Shown: positions 1-7,581, numbered from the stretch's first letter. The stretch: 21,834 bases of DNA from Candidatus Manganitrophaceae bacterium (GCA_004297235.1 SCUR01000001.1:1-21834); one strand, 5' to 3'. A program made the numbers and translations. Notes: generated by a model not told the origin, from the sequence alone.

Positions 1-330
1 TCGCTGTTCTCCTCGCTCGGCGGAAGGACGACGGTGCCGATCCCGAAAACGCGGCTCTTTCTCGGTTATTATCCCGCCCAGGCGGCGCTCGATTCCGCAT
101 CGATTTTTTTAGGAATTGTTTTCGGTTTCGCGTTCGGGAGGATGCCCCATCCCGTCGGCTGGCGCCCCTCGGCCTTCGTCGCGACCTTCTACAGCTGCGG
201 TATTCTCGTCCTGATTATCGCCGCTTCGTTCAAGGGACGGGTGATCCGAGACGAGCGGGTCTGCCGAGCTGTTTCGATTCTGCTGGCGCTGAGTGTGGTC
301 GGCCTGTTTGTGAAGCATTACATTCTTTAG
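1..330 (+). CDS. Unidentified membrane protein, C-terminal part (5' end outside window)
   Basis: An open frame runs from the first base to a TAG at 328-330 with no stop, so the gene most likely begins upstream; an internal GTG at 34 is the only start-like codon near the edge but has no convincing ribosome binding site. The visible 109 residues hold about three hydrophobic stretches (around ASIFLGIVFGFAFG, FVATFYSCGILVLIIAAS and the C-terminal VSILLALSVVGLFV), separated by short polar loops, so this is the membrane-embedded end of an integral inner-membrane protein. I do not recognise the family and assign no function. No downstream gene is close: the next start is 124 bases away. Confidence 0.6.
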   Translation, partial: SLFSSLGGRTTVPIPKTRLFLGYYPAQAALDSASIFLGIVFGFAFGRMPHPVGWRPSAFVATFYSCGILVLIIAASFKGRVIRDERVCRAVSILLALSVVGLFVKHYIL

Positions 331-453
331 GATATTCCCCCTCTTTGTTAAGGAGGATCAGGGAAGGTAGAGAGACCTTCTACCCCACCTAACCTCCCCT
401 TACCATCCGGGTGCAGGCAAGGGGGAGGAGAAAGCGAGAAGGGAGAATCGATC
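331..453. repeat. Intergenic palindromic, pyrimidine/purine-rich element (REP-like)
   Basis: The gap between the membrane protein and the SDR gene contains two inverted repeats: GAAGGT (363-368) with ACCTTC (375-380), and CCTCCCCTT (393-401) with AAGGGGGAGG (419-428), the latter with one bulged base and a loop of about 17. The style (TAAGGAGG ... CCCCACCTAACCTCCCC) resembles dispersed intergenic repeats common in environmental bacterial genomes. That it is a repeated family in this genome is inference; only one copy is in the window. Confidence 0.4.
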
Positions 454-1188
454 ATGTCGGAGCGGGTTGCGGTGATCACGGGAGGGGCGAAGGGGATCGG
501 CCGGGCGATCGGGCTCGATCTGGCCGACCGCGGATGGTCGGTGGCGCTCTGCTACCGGACGAGCGAGAAGGAAGGAAACGAGACGGCGGAGGCGATCCGG
601 AAAAAAGGGGTCCGGGCCCTCGCCGTTCGGGCCGATGTCTCCGATCCGAATGCGGCGGAAGGCTTCGTCCGGCAGGTGGAGAGCGAATGGGGACGGATCG
701 ATGCCCTGGTCCACGCGGCCGGCCCCTACCACCGGGTGAACCTGCTGGAAGAGAGCCTCGACGGATGGCACGCCATGTTCGATCACAACCTTCATCCCCT
801 CTTTTATCTGAGTCGTCTCGTGGCCCCCGGAATGAAAGCGCGGCGGGGGGGGAGAATCATCAGCTTCAGCATGGCGAATGCCGACCAGATGATCGGCCAG
901 CCGCAGATCACGGCCCACTACATCGCGAAGGTCGGCGTCCTGGTCCTGACGCGGTCTCTCGCCAAGCTCCTCGCCCCGCATGGGATCACCGTCAACGCGA
1001 TCTCCCCCGGTTTCATCCGATCGGGAAGCGCTCCCGAGTCGGAGATGGCGTCGATGATCAAAAATATCCCCGCCGGCTACGTCGGGGAGCTCTCCGACGC
1101 GGTGTCGGTCGTCCGTTTTCTTCTCTCGGACGAGGCCCGCTATGTGACGGGGGGGAACATCCATCTGAGCGGAGGATGGGGAGTCTAA
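454..1188 (+). CDS. SDR family oxidoreductase, FabG-like, with shifted catalytic Tyr
   Basis: A 244-residue classical short-chain dehydrogenase/reductase. The nucleotide-binding motif TGGAKGIG lies at residues 9-16, the NAAG-type motif appears as HAAG near residue 89, and the PGF motif that follows the active site is present (NAISPGFI). The ATG at 454 is preceded by GGGAGA. These proteins use NAD(P)H to reduce or oxidise carbonyl/hydroxyl substrates in the cytoplasm; the substrate cannot be told here. The active-site region is odd: the usual Tyr-X3-Lys reads His155-Tyr156-Ile-Ala-Lys159, so Tyr is three, not four, residues before Lys. The candidate catalytic Ser is Ser139 (or Ser137). It may be a FabG/pteridine-reductase-like enzyme with an altered loop. 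No partner genes indicate a pathway. Confidence 0.88.
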   Translation: MSERVAVITGGAKGIGRAIGLDLADRGWSVALCYRTSEKEGNETAEAIRKKGVRALAVRADVSDPNAAEGFVRQVESEWGRIDALVHAAGPYHRVNLLEESLDGWHAMFDHNLHPLFYLSRLVAPGMKARRGGRIISFSMANADQMIGQPQITAHYIAKVGVLVLTRSLAKLLAPHGITVNAISPGFIRSGSAPESEMASMIKNIPAGYVGELSDAVSVVRFLLSDEARYVTGGNIHLSGGWGV

Positions 1189-1250
1189 GTTGATTGCGGG
1201 GTTAAAAAAATAGAAGAATCTTTCCGAGTCCTGCGAATGGAGAAGATGAG

Positions 1251-1859
1251 ATGAAACACGTTCGAAATATTATGTTGACGGGGCTGGTTGCTTTGTTGCC
1301 ACTTTATCTAACCGTCACGCTGCTGATCTGGCTGTTCGGGGTGATCGACGATGTCGCCCAGCCGTGGCTGCGCGGCGTCTTCGGCGTCGAAATCTGGGGG
1401 CTCGGCGTCCTGGCGACGGTGGCGGTGATTTTTCTCGCCGGCCTGATCGTCTCCAGCATGACCGGGGCCCTCTTTCTCGGTTGGATGGATCGCGCCCTCG
1501 ATCGGCTCCCGATCTTCAAGGGGCTCTATCGCGGCATCAAGCAGATCGTCGAGAGCTTCAACCCGAACAATCCGTCGGGCTTCAAGGAGTTCGTTTTTGT
1601 CAAACAGCAGGATGGCGGCGGATTCAGCGCCGGCTTTCTCACCGGCGAGTTCAGCCTGCTGCAGGAAGATGGAACGCGACGCGAGCTTGCTTCCGTCTTC
1701 ATCCCAAGCAACCATCTTTATCTCGGCGCCATCCATATTGTAGATCGAGCCCGCATTGTCCGGACTGCAATGACGCTGCAGGAAGGGGCGACTTTCGCCC
1801 TCTCCGCCGGTTCCTCGGCCAAGGGGGAGATCCGTCAAATCGCCTCGAATCTGCCGTAA
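1251..1859 (+). CDS. DUF502 family inner-membrane protein
   Basis: A 202-residue protein recognisable as DUF502: an N-terminal segment NIMLTGLVALLPLYLTVTLL forms the first membrane helix, a second follows at about residues 48-75, and the family-typical soluble part begins with the motif around residues 81-104 (RLPIFKGLYRGIKQIVESFN) and continues with a beta-rich domain containing FIPSNHLYLG. Members are widespread in bacteria and plants and have no settled biochemical role; a membrane-anchored role in envelope or protein-targeting functions is only suggested. The ATG at 1251 follows GGAG eight bases upstream. It lies 62 bases after the SDR gene and 77 bases before copA, so it may or may not be cotranscribed. 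Length is normal for the family. Confidence 0.9.
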   Translation: MKHVRNIMLTGLVALLPLYLTVTLLIWLFGVIDDVAQPWLRGVFGVEIWGLGVLATVAVIFLAGLIVSSMTGALFLGWMDRALDRLPIFKGLYRGIKQIVESFNPNNPSGFKEFVFVKQQDGGGFSAGFLTGEFSLLQEDGTRRELASVFIPSNHLYLGAIHIVDRARIVRTAMTLQEGATFALSAGSSAKGEIRQIASNLP

Positions 1860-1936
1860 GGCTGGTTTTGGCGCCCGGCCTGTAATACAATTGTCTTGGT
1901 CGGGGCGCTTCCCTTTCGTGGTGCTGAGGAATAACC

Positions 1937-4366
1937 ATGCAGGATGAAAAGACGAAAAAGACCTTCACCGATCCGATCTGCCTGATGGAGATCACGCCGG
2001 AAGAGTCGGTGGGGACGGTCGAGTATCAGGGCAAAACCTATTATTTCTGCTCCCAGTTTTGTGTCGATCGGTTTCGTGAATCGCCCGCCCAATTTTTAGA
2101 GGGGGCGCCGCCGGCCGAACCCGCGCCGCCTCCTCCGCCGGGGACCGACTACATCTGTCCGATGGACCCGGAGGTGCGACAGCCGGGTCCGGGCGCTTGT
2201 CCGAAGTGCGGGATGGCGCTGGAGCCGGAGAGGGTCTCCCCTCCGGCGACGAAGACCGAGTATGTCTGCCCGATGCATCCGGAGATCGTCCGCGATGCGC
2301 CCGGATCGTGCCCGATCTGCGGAATGGCGTTGGAGCCGAGAACGGTCACAGTCGAAGAAAAGGCCAACCCGGAGCTGATCGACATGACCCGCCGCTTCCG
2401 GATCAGCGCCGCCTTGACGGTCCCGTTGCTGTTGCTCTCGATGTCCGATCTGATTCCGGGAAATCCGCTGGGAGGGCTGGTTCCAGCCGCTCTCCTCTCT
2501 TGGATTCAGTTCGCCCTGGCCACGCCGGTGGTCCTCTGGGGAGGGCGGCCCTTCTTCCAGCGCGGATGGAACTCCATCGTCAACCGCTCACTCAACATGT
2601 TCACCCTGATCGGCATCGGGACCGGCGTCGCCTATCTCTACAGCGTGGTGGCGGTTCTCTTCCCCGATCTCTTTCCGGAGTCGCTCCGCGGGCATGGCGG
2701 TCAGGTCCCGGTCTACTTTGAGGTCGCCGCGGCGATTACGGTCCTGGTCCAGCTCGGCCAGGTCCTGGAATTGCGCGCCCGGAGCCGGACCAGCAGCGCG
2801 ATCCGGGCGCTTCTCGGTCTTGCACCGAAGACGGCGCGGCGGCTGCGGGATCATATGGAAGAAGATGTTCCGCTCGATCAGGTCCATCCGGGAGATCTCC
2901 TTCGGGTTCGTCCGGGAGAGCGCATCCCGGTCGATGGGGTGATCGTCGAGGGGAGCAGCGCCGTCGATGAATCGATGATCACCGGCGAGCCGATTCCGGC
3001 CGCGAAAGAGCCGGGGAGCCGCGTCACCGGCGGAACGGTCAACGGGACCGGCGGCTTCATCATGCGGGCGGAGCGGGTCGGCGCCGACACGCTGCTCGCC
3101 CAGATCGTTCGGATGGTGAGCGAGGCGCAGCGAAGCCGCGCCCCCATCCAGCGGCTTGCCGATGTCGTCTCGGCCTATTTCGTTCCGACCGTGGTCGCGG
3201 TCGCGGTGGTCACCTTCTTCATCTGGTGGCGCATCGGACCCGAGCCGCGATTGGCTCATGCGATTGTGAATGCCGTCGCCGTCCTCATCATCGCCTGTCC
3301 CTGCGCGTTGGGGCTCGCGACACCGATGTCGATCATGGTCGCCAGCGGTCGGGGGGCGACCGCCGGGGTCCTCTTCAAAAATGCCGAGGCGCTGGAGGTC
3401 TTGGAGAAGGTCGATACCCTGGTCCTGGACAAAACCGGCACCCTCACCGAAGGGCGTCCCCGTCTGATCACCGTCGTTCCGCAAGAGGGATGGGACGAGA
3501 GGGACCTGCTCCGCCTGGCCGCGAGCCTGGAGCGGGGGAGCGAGCATCCGCTGGCAGGGGCGATTCTCGCCGGAGCGGCGGAACGGGGGCTCCCGCTGAC
3601 CGAAGCGAAGGAGTTCCGATCGATCACCGGGAAGGGGGCGGCGGCGATCGTCGACGGCCGGAAGGTGGCGCTCGGCAACCGGGCGCTCTTTGAAGAGTTG
3701 AAGCTGCCGGTCGATCCTCTGGCCGAGCGGGCCGAGGCGCTCCGCCGCGACGGCCAGACGGTCATCTTCGTTGCAATCGACGGAAAACCGGCGGGGCTGC
3801 TGGGGCTCGCCGATCCGATCAAAGAGTCGACCCCGGCGGCGATCGCCGCCCTGAAGCGGGAGCGGATCCGGACGGTGATGCTGACCGGCGACAGCCGGAC
3901 CACGGCGGATTCGGTAGCCCGGAAGCTGGGAATCGACGAGGTGATCGCCGAAGTCCTCCCCGAGCAGAAGAGCGAAGCGATCAAGCGCCTTCAGGCCGAG
4001 GGGCATCGCGTCGCGATGGCGGGGGACGGCATCAACGATGCGCCGGCGTTGGCGCAGGCCGACGTCGGGATTGCGATGGGGACCGGGACCGATGTGGCGA
4101 TCGAGAGCGCCGACGTCACGCTGGTAAAAGGGGATCTGCGCGGGGTGGTCCGCGCCTTTCGTCTGAGCCGCGCCACGATGCGGAACATCCGGCAGAATTT
4201 GCTCTTCGCCTTCATCTACAATGTGCTCGGGGTCCCGATCGCCGCCGGCGTTCTCTATCCTTTCTTCGGCCTGCTGCTCAGCCCGATGATCGCGGCCGCG
4301 GCGATGAGTCTCAGCTCCGTCTCGGTCATCGGCAATGCGCTGCGGCTCCGGAAGATCCGGCTGTGA
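1937..4366 (+). CDS. copA: Cu(I)-type P1B ATPase with N-terminal YHS and two HMBD metal-binding modules
   Basis: An 809-residue heavy-metal exporting P-type ATPase of the inner membrane. The N-terminus carries a YHS domain (DPICLM at 12-17; FCSQFC with Cys38 and Cys42), then two short heavy-metal-binding modules, each C-P-M-x-P-E ... C-P-x-C-G-M-A-L-E-P (about 72-98 and 109-135). The ATPase core is complete: TGEP 349-352, CPC 454-456, phosphorylated Asp498 in DKTGT, HP at 537-538 and GDGIND 696-701. The helix after the core has YN and the last helix has MSLSS, the signature of Cu(I)/Ag(I) transporting members. No classical HMA (GMxCxxC) domain is present; this architecture is like SilP/CopA variants. 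In module 1 the usual CPMHPE is CPMDPE. The secreted di-cupredoxin gene follows 99 bases downstream, consistent with copper export and handling. Confidence 0.95.
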   Translation: MQDEKTKKTFTDPICLMEITPEESVGTVEYQGKTYYFCSQFCVDRFRESPAQFLEGAPPAEPAPPPPPGTDYICPMDPEVRQPGPGACPKCGMALEPERVSPPATKTEYVCPMHPEIVRDAPGSCPICGMALEPRTVTVEEKANPELIDMTRRFRISAALTVPLLLLSMSDLIPGNPLGGLVPAALLSWIQFALATPVVLWGGRPFFQRGWNSIVNRSLNMFTLIGIGTGVAYLYSVVAVLFPDLFPESLRGHGGQVPVYFEVAAAITVLVQLGQVLELRARSRTSSAIRALLGLAPKTARRLRDHMEEDVPLDQVHPGDLLRVRPGERIPVDGVIVEGSSAVDESMITGEPIPAAKEPGSRVTGGTVNGTGGFIMRAERVGADTLLAQIVRMVSEAQRSRAPIQRLADVVSAYFVPTVVAVAVVTFFIWWRIGPEPRLAHAIVNAVAVLIIACPCALGLATPMSIMVASGRGATAGVLFKNAEALEVLEKVDTLVLDKTGTLTEGRPRLITVVPQEGWDERDLLRLAASLERGSEHPLAGAILAGAAERGLPLTEAKEFRSITGKGAAAIVDGRKVALGNRALFEELKLPVDPLAERAEALRRDGQTVIFVAIDGKPAGLLGLADPIKESTPAAIAALKRERIRTVMLTGDSRTTADSVARKLGIDEVIAEVLPEQKSEAIKRLQAEGHRVAMAGDGINDAPALAQADVGIAMGTGTDVAIESADVTLVKGDLRGVVRAFRLSRATMRNIRQNLLFAFIYNVLGVPIAAGVLYPFFGLLLSPMIAAAAMSLSSVSVIGNALRLRKIRL

Positions 4367-4408
4367 TCGCACAGACGGTTTTCCCTTCCTTTTCCGTTTT
4401 CTAAATCT

Positions 4409-4414
4409 TATAAT
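4409..4414 (+). promoter_or_regulatory. Possible -10 box ahead of the di-cupredoxin gene
   Basis: A perfect TATAAT stands in the AT-rich gap between copA and the di-cupredoxin gene, about 51 bases before the start codon. The -35 position (TTCCTT, 17 bases upstream) matches poorly, so the site would need an activator or be fortuitous. If real, the second copper gene can be expressed separately from copA. Confidence 0.3.
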
Positions 4415-4465
4415 CAATCCGCTTTTGTACTCGGACCCATTTTAATAATAGGGAGAAAGATCAAG

Positions 4466-5308
4466 ATGAGTCTGTTACGGCATGTTGCGGGGTGGAGCTT
4501 CGCCATGGCGGCGTTGCTTCTGATCGCTCAACCCTTTCCGGCGCCTGCGAAGGAAGAGCCGAAAGAGAGCACCGTCACCTTGAACGCTTTTGATTTTGGT
4601 TTTAAGGGCCCTGACCGGATCGAAGGAGGCGTGGTGAGGCTGGAGATCAAGAACGAGGGACGAGAGATCCATCATGCTCAGCTGATCCGGCTGCTCGACG
4701 GGAAGACGGCGGATGAGTTCATCGCCGGGATGAAAGCCCATCCGGACGGCCCCCCGCCGAGCTGGGCGAAATTCGTCGGCGGGCCGAATGCGGTGATCCC
4801 CGGGGGGCAAGCGACGGCGATCATGAATTTGGAGGCGGGCGATTATGTCGTCATCTGCGTCATCCCAGACTCGAAAGGGATTCCCCACACGGCCCATGGC
4901 ATGGTGAAGCCGCTGACCGTCACGGCGAGTGCGGCCCAGAATGAGATCGACCCGAAGGCCGACGTCACCGTGACCCTGGCCGATTTCAATTTCGTCCTCT
5001 CCCAGCCGGTCACGGCCGGCCGGCATACCGTGAAGGTCGTCAACAATGGAACGATCCCTCATGAACTGGTCCTGCTCCAGATGGCGCCCGGCAAGAAGGC
5101 GATCGACTTCGGGAATTTCAATCCGGCCGCGGGAGGGCAGCCTCCCGGCAAGCTGATCGGCGGGGTGGTCGGGATTGAAAAGGGGATGCACGTCTACTTC
5201 GAGACGGATCTGGCCCCCGGCAACTATGGGTTCCTCTGTTTCTTCCCGGATGAGAAAGGGAAGCCTCACTTCAAGCGGGGGATGACCCTCGACTTCACCG
5301 TGAAATAA
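4466..5308 (+). CDS. Secreted protein with two tandem cupredoxin (type 1 copper-like) domains
   Basis: A 280-residue exported protein: residues 1-28 are a signal peptide (hydrophobic core FAMAALLLIA, cleavage probably after APA). Two homologous domains follow, about 35-152 and 165-280. Each ends with the same ligand pattern: Cys131-X9-His141-X4-Met146 in domain 1 and Cys258-X9-His268-X4-Met273 in domain 2, with an upstream His in each (His69/His70 and His199). This is the His/Cys/His/Met set of a type 1 copper site, with a Cys-His spacing longer than in plastocyanin and close to that of NirK. Likely a periplasmic copper carrier or electron-transfer protein. The start is supported by GGGAGAAAG nine bases upstream. 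Being next to a Cu(I) ATPase suggests it binds or buffers exported copper; no paper-described homologue is recognised by me. Confidence 0.85.
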   Translation: MSLLRHVAGWSFAMAALLLIAQPFPAPAKEEPKESTVTLNAFDFGFKGPDRIEGGVVRLEIKNEGREIHHAQLIRLLDGKTADEFIAGMKAHPDGPPPSWAKFVGGPNAVIPGGQATAIMNLEAGDYVVICVIPDSKGIPHTAHGMVKPLTVTASAAQNEIDPKADVTVTLADFNFVLSQPVTAGRHTVKVVNNGTIPHELVLLQMAPGKKAIDFGNFNPAAGGQPPGKLIGGVVGIEKGMHVYFETDLAPGNYGFLCFFPDEKGKPHFKRGMTLDFTVK

Positions 5309-5358
5309 AATCGGGCTTCCTTGCCCTGCGCGCGACCCCTTTTAGAGAAAGGATCATC

Positions 5359-6261
5359 GTGAACAGTGTCATCCAGCGAACGGCTTTTCTTCTCCTCCTC
5401 TTCGTTTTCCAAAGCTCCTGCGCCTCCGCCCCGAAGCAAGTCCCCTCCGCTCAGAAGAGTTTCCTCTGGTCGGTCCGGTCGGAGACCGCGACGGTTTACC
5501 TCCTCGGCTCCATCCATGTCGCCAAGCCGGAGCTCTATCCGCTCCATCCAAACGTAGAGGCCGCCTTCGATCAATCCGACACGTTGGTGGTGGAGATCAA
5601 TCCGGAAGAATTCGATAGGAGCCGGCTTCAATCGCTTTTCATGCAGTACGGAACTTACCCTCAGACCGAAACGCTCGACCGGAAGATCTCGAAGGAAACC
5701 TACACCCTGGTCGAGCAGAAGTTTCAACAGGCCGGCATGGCGATGGAGCCGTTCAGCCGGTTCAAGCCGTGGGTCTTGGCGGTGATGCTCCAGTCGGTCG
5801 AGCTGCAGCGCCTGGGGTTCGACAAGCGCTATGGGATCGACGACCATTTTATCGCCCAGGCCCGCGGAAAGAAGCAGATCACGGCGTTCGAGACGGTGGA
5901 ATATCAGGTCGGTCTTTTCGACAGTTTCTCCGATCGTCTCCAGGAGCTTTTTCTTCGGTATACCCTCTCCGATTTGAACCTTCTGGCCGATCAGATGGAG
6001 TCGATCATGAAGGGGTGGCGGGCGGGGGACGGCGGCGCGATCGAGGAATTGATCTTCCGGAGCATCAAAGACGAGCCGGAATTGAAGCCGGTTTATGAGA
6101 AGCTGATCGACGAGCGGAACCTGCACATGGCCTCCGACATCGAGGCGTTTCTCAAAACGGAGCACCGCTATTTTGTCGTCGTCGGCGCCGGGCATCTGGT
6201 CGGCCCGGGGAGCATAGTCGACCTGCTTCGAAAGAAGGGATACGTTGTCGAGCAGATGTAA
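5359..6261 (+). CDS. TraB/GumN family protein, probably exported
   Basis: A 300-residue protein of the TraB/PrgY/GumN superfamily. The family hallmark GSxH is seen as YLLGSIH (Gly50-His53) and the second hallmark near the C-terminus as VVVGAGHLVGPGS. The N-terminus has a hydrophobic export signal ending in Cys21 (FQSSC); the residue at -3 is Gln, so the lipobox is poor and lipoprotein modification is uncertain. The superfamily is thought to have a metal-dependent hydrolase-like fold; bacterial members are mostly uncharacterised. The start codon is GTG at 5359 with AGAGAAAGGA five bases before it. Its 3' end overlaps the following nuclease gene by 17 bases, so the two are almost certainly translated from one message. 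Confidence 0.88.
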   Translation: MNSVIQRTAFLLLLFVFQSSCASAPKQVPSAQKSFLWSVRSETATVYLLGSIHVAKPELYPLHPNVEAAFDQSDTLVVEINPEEFDRSRLQSLFMQYGTYPQTETLDRKISKETYTLVEQKFQQAGMAMEPFSRFKPWVLAVMLQSVELQRLGFDKRYGIDDHFIAQARGKKQITAFETVEYQVGLFDSFSDRLQELFLRYTLSDLNLLADQMESIMKGWRAGDGGAIEELIFRSIKDEPELKPVYEKLIDERNLHMASDIEAFLKTEHRYFVVVGAGHLVGPGSIVDLLRKKGYVVEQM

Positions 6262-7096
6262 AACGCGGGCCGGCCTGCGCGCGCGACGGCTCCTCACCCT
6301 TTCTTTCTTTTTATGTTTCTCTCTTCTTTCCCCCCGCTTCCTGTATGCCTGGGGCGAGGCGGGGCATCGAATCATCGCCGACATCGCCGAGCAACACCTA
6401 AGCGAACGGGCCCACAAGGAGATCCGATCGCTCATCGGAGAGGCCTCCCTGGCGTCGATCGCCGACTGGGCCGATCGGATTCGGGGGGACCGTCCCGAGA
6501 CGGCGCACTGGCACTTCGTCAATATTCCATTTCAGGCGTCCCGTTATCGTCCGAAGCGGGACTGCGCCGAAGGGGATTGCCTGATTGCGGCGATCGGACG
6601 ATTTCGAGCGGCTTTGTCCGATCCGGCCCGCCCGGTATCGGAGCGGATCGACGCGCTGAAGTTTCTTGTCCACTTTATCGCCGATCTCCATCAGCCGCTC
6701 CACGCGACCGACCATGTCGACCGCGGCGGGAATGACGTTCCGGTGGTCTTCTTCGGAGAAGAGATCAGCCTCTTCAGCAAGAAGCCGTGGAATCTCCACG
6801 CGGTCTGGGATGCGGGTCTGATCGACCGGACCGGTTTGAGCGAGCAGGCTTATGTCGAGCGCCTCCAGGCCCGGCTGAAAAGGCGATCGATCGCCGATCT
6901 GCAAAGCGGAAGCGTCATCGATTGGGCGCTGGAGGCCCATCGCGCCGCGGTCGACGTGGCGTATCGGATTCCTAAGGATCGGAAACTTTCCAAGCCCTAT
7001 TTTGAAAAGAGCATTCCGACGATGGACGGGCTGCTGGCCAAGGCCGGCGTTCGACTGGCGCGGGTGTTGAACGAGGCGTTCCAAACCGGAAAATAA
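6245..7096 (+). CDS. Secreted S1/P1-family zinc nuclease
   Basis: A 283-residue exported protein of the S1/P1 nuclease (phospholipase C/P1) family, which cleaves single-stranded nucleic acids using three zinc ions. The signal peptide (RARR then LLTLSFFLCFSLL) ends at Ala35, so the mature protein starts with Trp36, the family's N-terminal zinc ligand. The other ligands are all present by pattern: His41, Asp77 (WAD), His90 (WHFVN), His143/Asp147/His153 (HFIADLHQPLH) and His185/Asp189 (NLHAVWD). The start is a TTG at 6245, preceded by AGAAGGGA four bases upstream; the alternative ATG at 6256 is in the TraB frame. It overlaps the TraB gene by 17 bases and the small gene at 7110 follows after 13 bases, so a three-gene operon is likely. 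Role inferred: periplasmic or extracellular nucleic acid degradation. Confidence 0.92.
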   Translation: MSSRCKTRAGLRARRLLTLSFFLCFSLLSPRFLYAWGEAGHRIIADIAEQHLSERAHKEIRSLIGEASLASIADWADRIRGDRPETAHWHFVNIPFQASRYRPKRDCAEGDCLIAAIGRFRAALSDPARPVSERIDALKFLVHFIADLHQPLHATDHVDRGGNDVPVVFFGEEISLFSKKPWNLHAVWDAGLIDRTGLSEQAYVERLQARLKRRSIADLQSGSVIDWALEAHRAAVDVAYRIPKDRKLSKPYFEKSIPTMDGLLAKAGVRLARVLNEAFQTGK

Positions 7097-7109
7097 AAGG
7101 GGAGCGGCG

Positions 7110-7472
7110 ATGGCGGAAGAGCGACACGAGATGGGACTCAAAGCGGCGATGCAGATCGGAATGTACTACGCCTATCTGGCGCAGGTGCTTCGGATGGTGA
7201 TCAACCCGGAGGGGCCGGTGGAGCTGCCCGAGGAGCTTCTCAATCAGCAGCTCGATCAACTCCGAGAGCACTTGGCGAATCCCCTGGCAAGGAACCGGGT
7301 CGTGAAGCAAAATATAGAGCAGATCGATAAAGAAGTTTTGCGTATTCGCCGGGAGGCCGGTCATCCGGAGACGTGGGGCGCGGCCGTGAAGGAGGCGAAG
7401 CGGATGCTGCCGGAGGTCGAGATCCGTGCCAAGACGGTGAGCGATCTCGTCGCGCTGCTGCGGGGCGGGTGA
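7110..7472 (+). CDS. Small helical protein of unknown function
   Basis: A 120-residue soluble protein that I do not recognise. It has no signal peptide or clear membrane helix. The composition is strongly helical and charged, with heptad-like stretches around residues 40-85 (leucines and isoleucines alternating with Gln/Glu/Arg, e.g. LLNQQLDQLREHL and QNIEQIDKEVLRIRRE), so a coiled-coil or helical bundle is plausible. The ATG is preceded by GGGGAG six bases upstream. Spacing of 13 bases from the nuclease gene suggests cotranscription, yet the product looks cytoplasmic while its neighbour is secreted. No function is proposed. Confidence 0.75.
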   Translation: MAEERHEMGLKAAMQIGMYYAYLAQVLRMVINPEGPVELPEELLNQQLDQLREHLANPLARNRVVKQNIEQIDKEVLRIRREAGHPETWGAAVKEAKRMLPEVEIRAKTVSDLVALLRGG

Positions 7473-7561
7473 GCCTTTCGGCGCAAGCGGGGTAAAGTGT
7501 GCGTCAGCGTTTCCAATCGTTTCGCAAAGCAATCCAGTGATTTAGATTTCAAGAGCTCTGG

Positions 7562-7581
7562 ATTCCCGCGTTCGCGGGAAT
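7562..7581. repeat. dRS3-like 20-bp palindrome ATTCCC-N8-GGGAAT
   Basis: The sequence ATTCCCGCGTTCGCGGGAAT is a near-perfect inverted repeat matching the consensus ATTCCC-N8-GGGAAT known for dRS3 elements of Neisseria and the related CTGGATTCCCGC...GCGGGAATGACG repeats scattered in many environmental genomes. The flanks (TCTGG before, GACGA after) also fit that wider family. Only this copy is visible in the window. Confidence 0.75.

Noticed and set aside
1861..1936. CueR/MerR-type promoter ahead of copA
   Set aside because: TACAAT at 1886-1891 is a fair -10 box but no -35 box at 17-20 bases and no convincing dyad between them were found.
2588..4417. Long open frame (609 residues) opposite copA
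   Set aside because: It is rich in Arg/Asp/Pro without any fold-like pattern and exists because of the GC-biased codon use of the copA gene on the other strand.
5266..6522. 418-residue open frame opposite the TraB and nuclease genes
   Set aside because: Crosses two well supported genes and has no recognisable domain or ribosome binding site.
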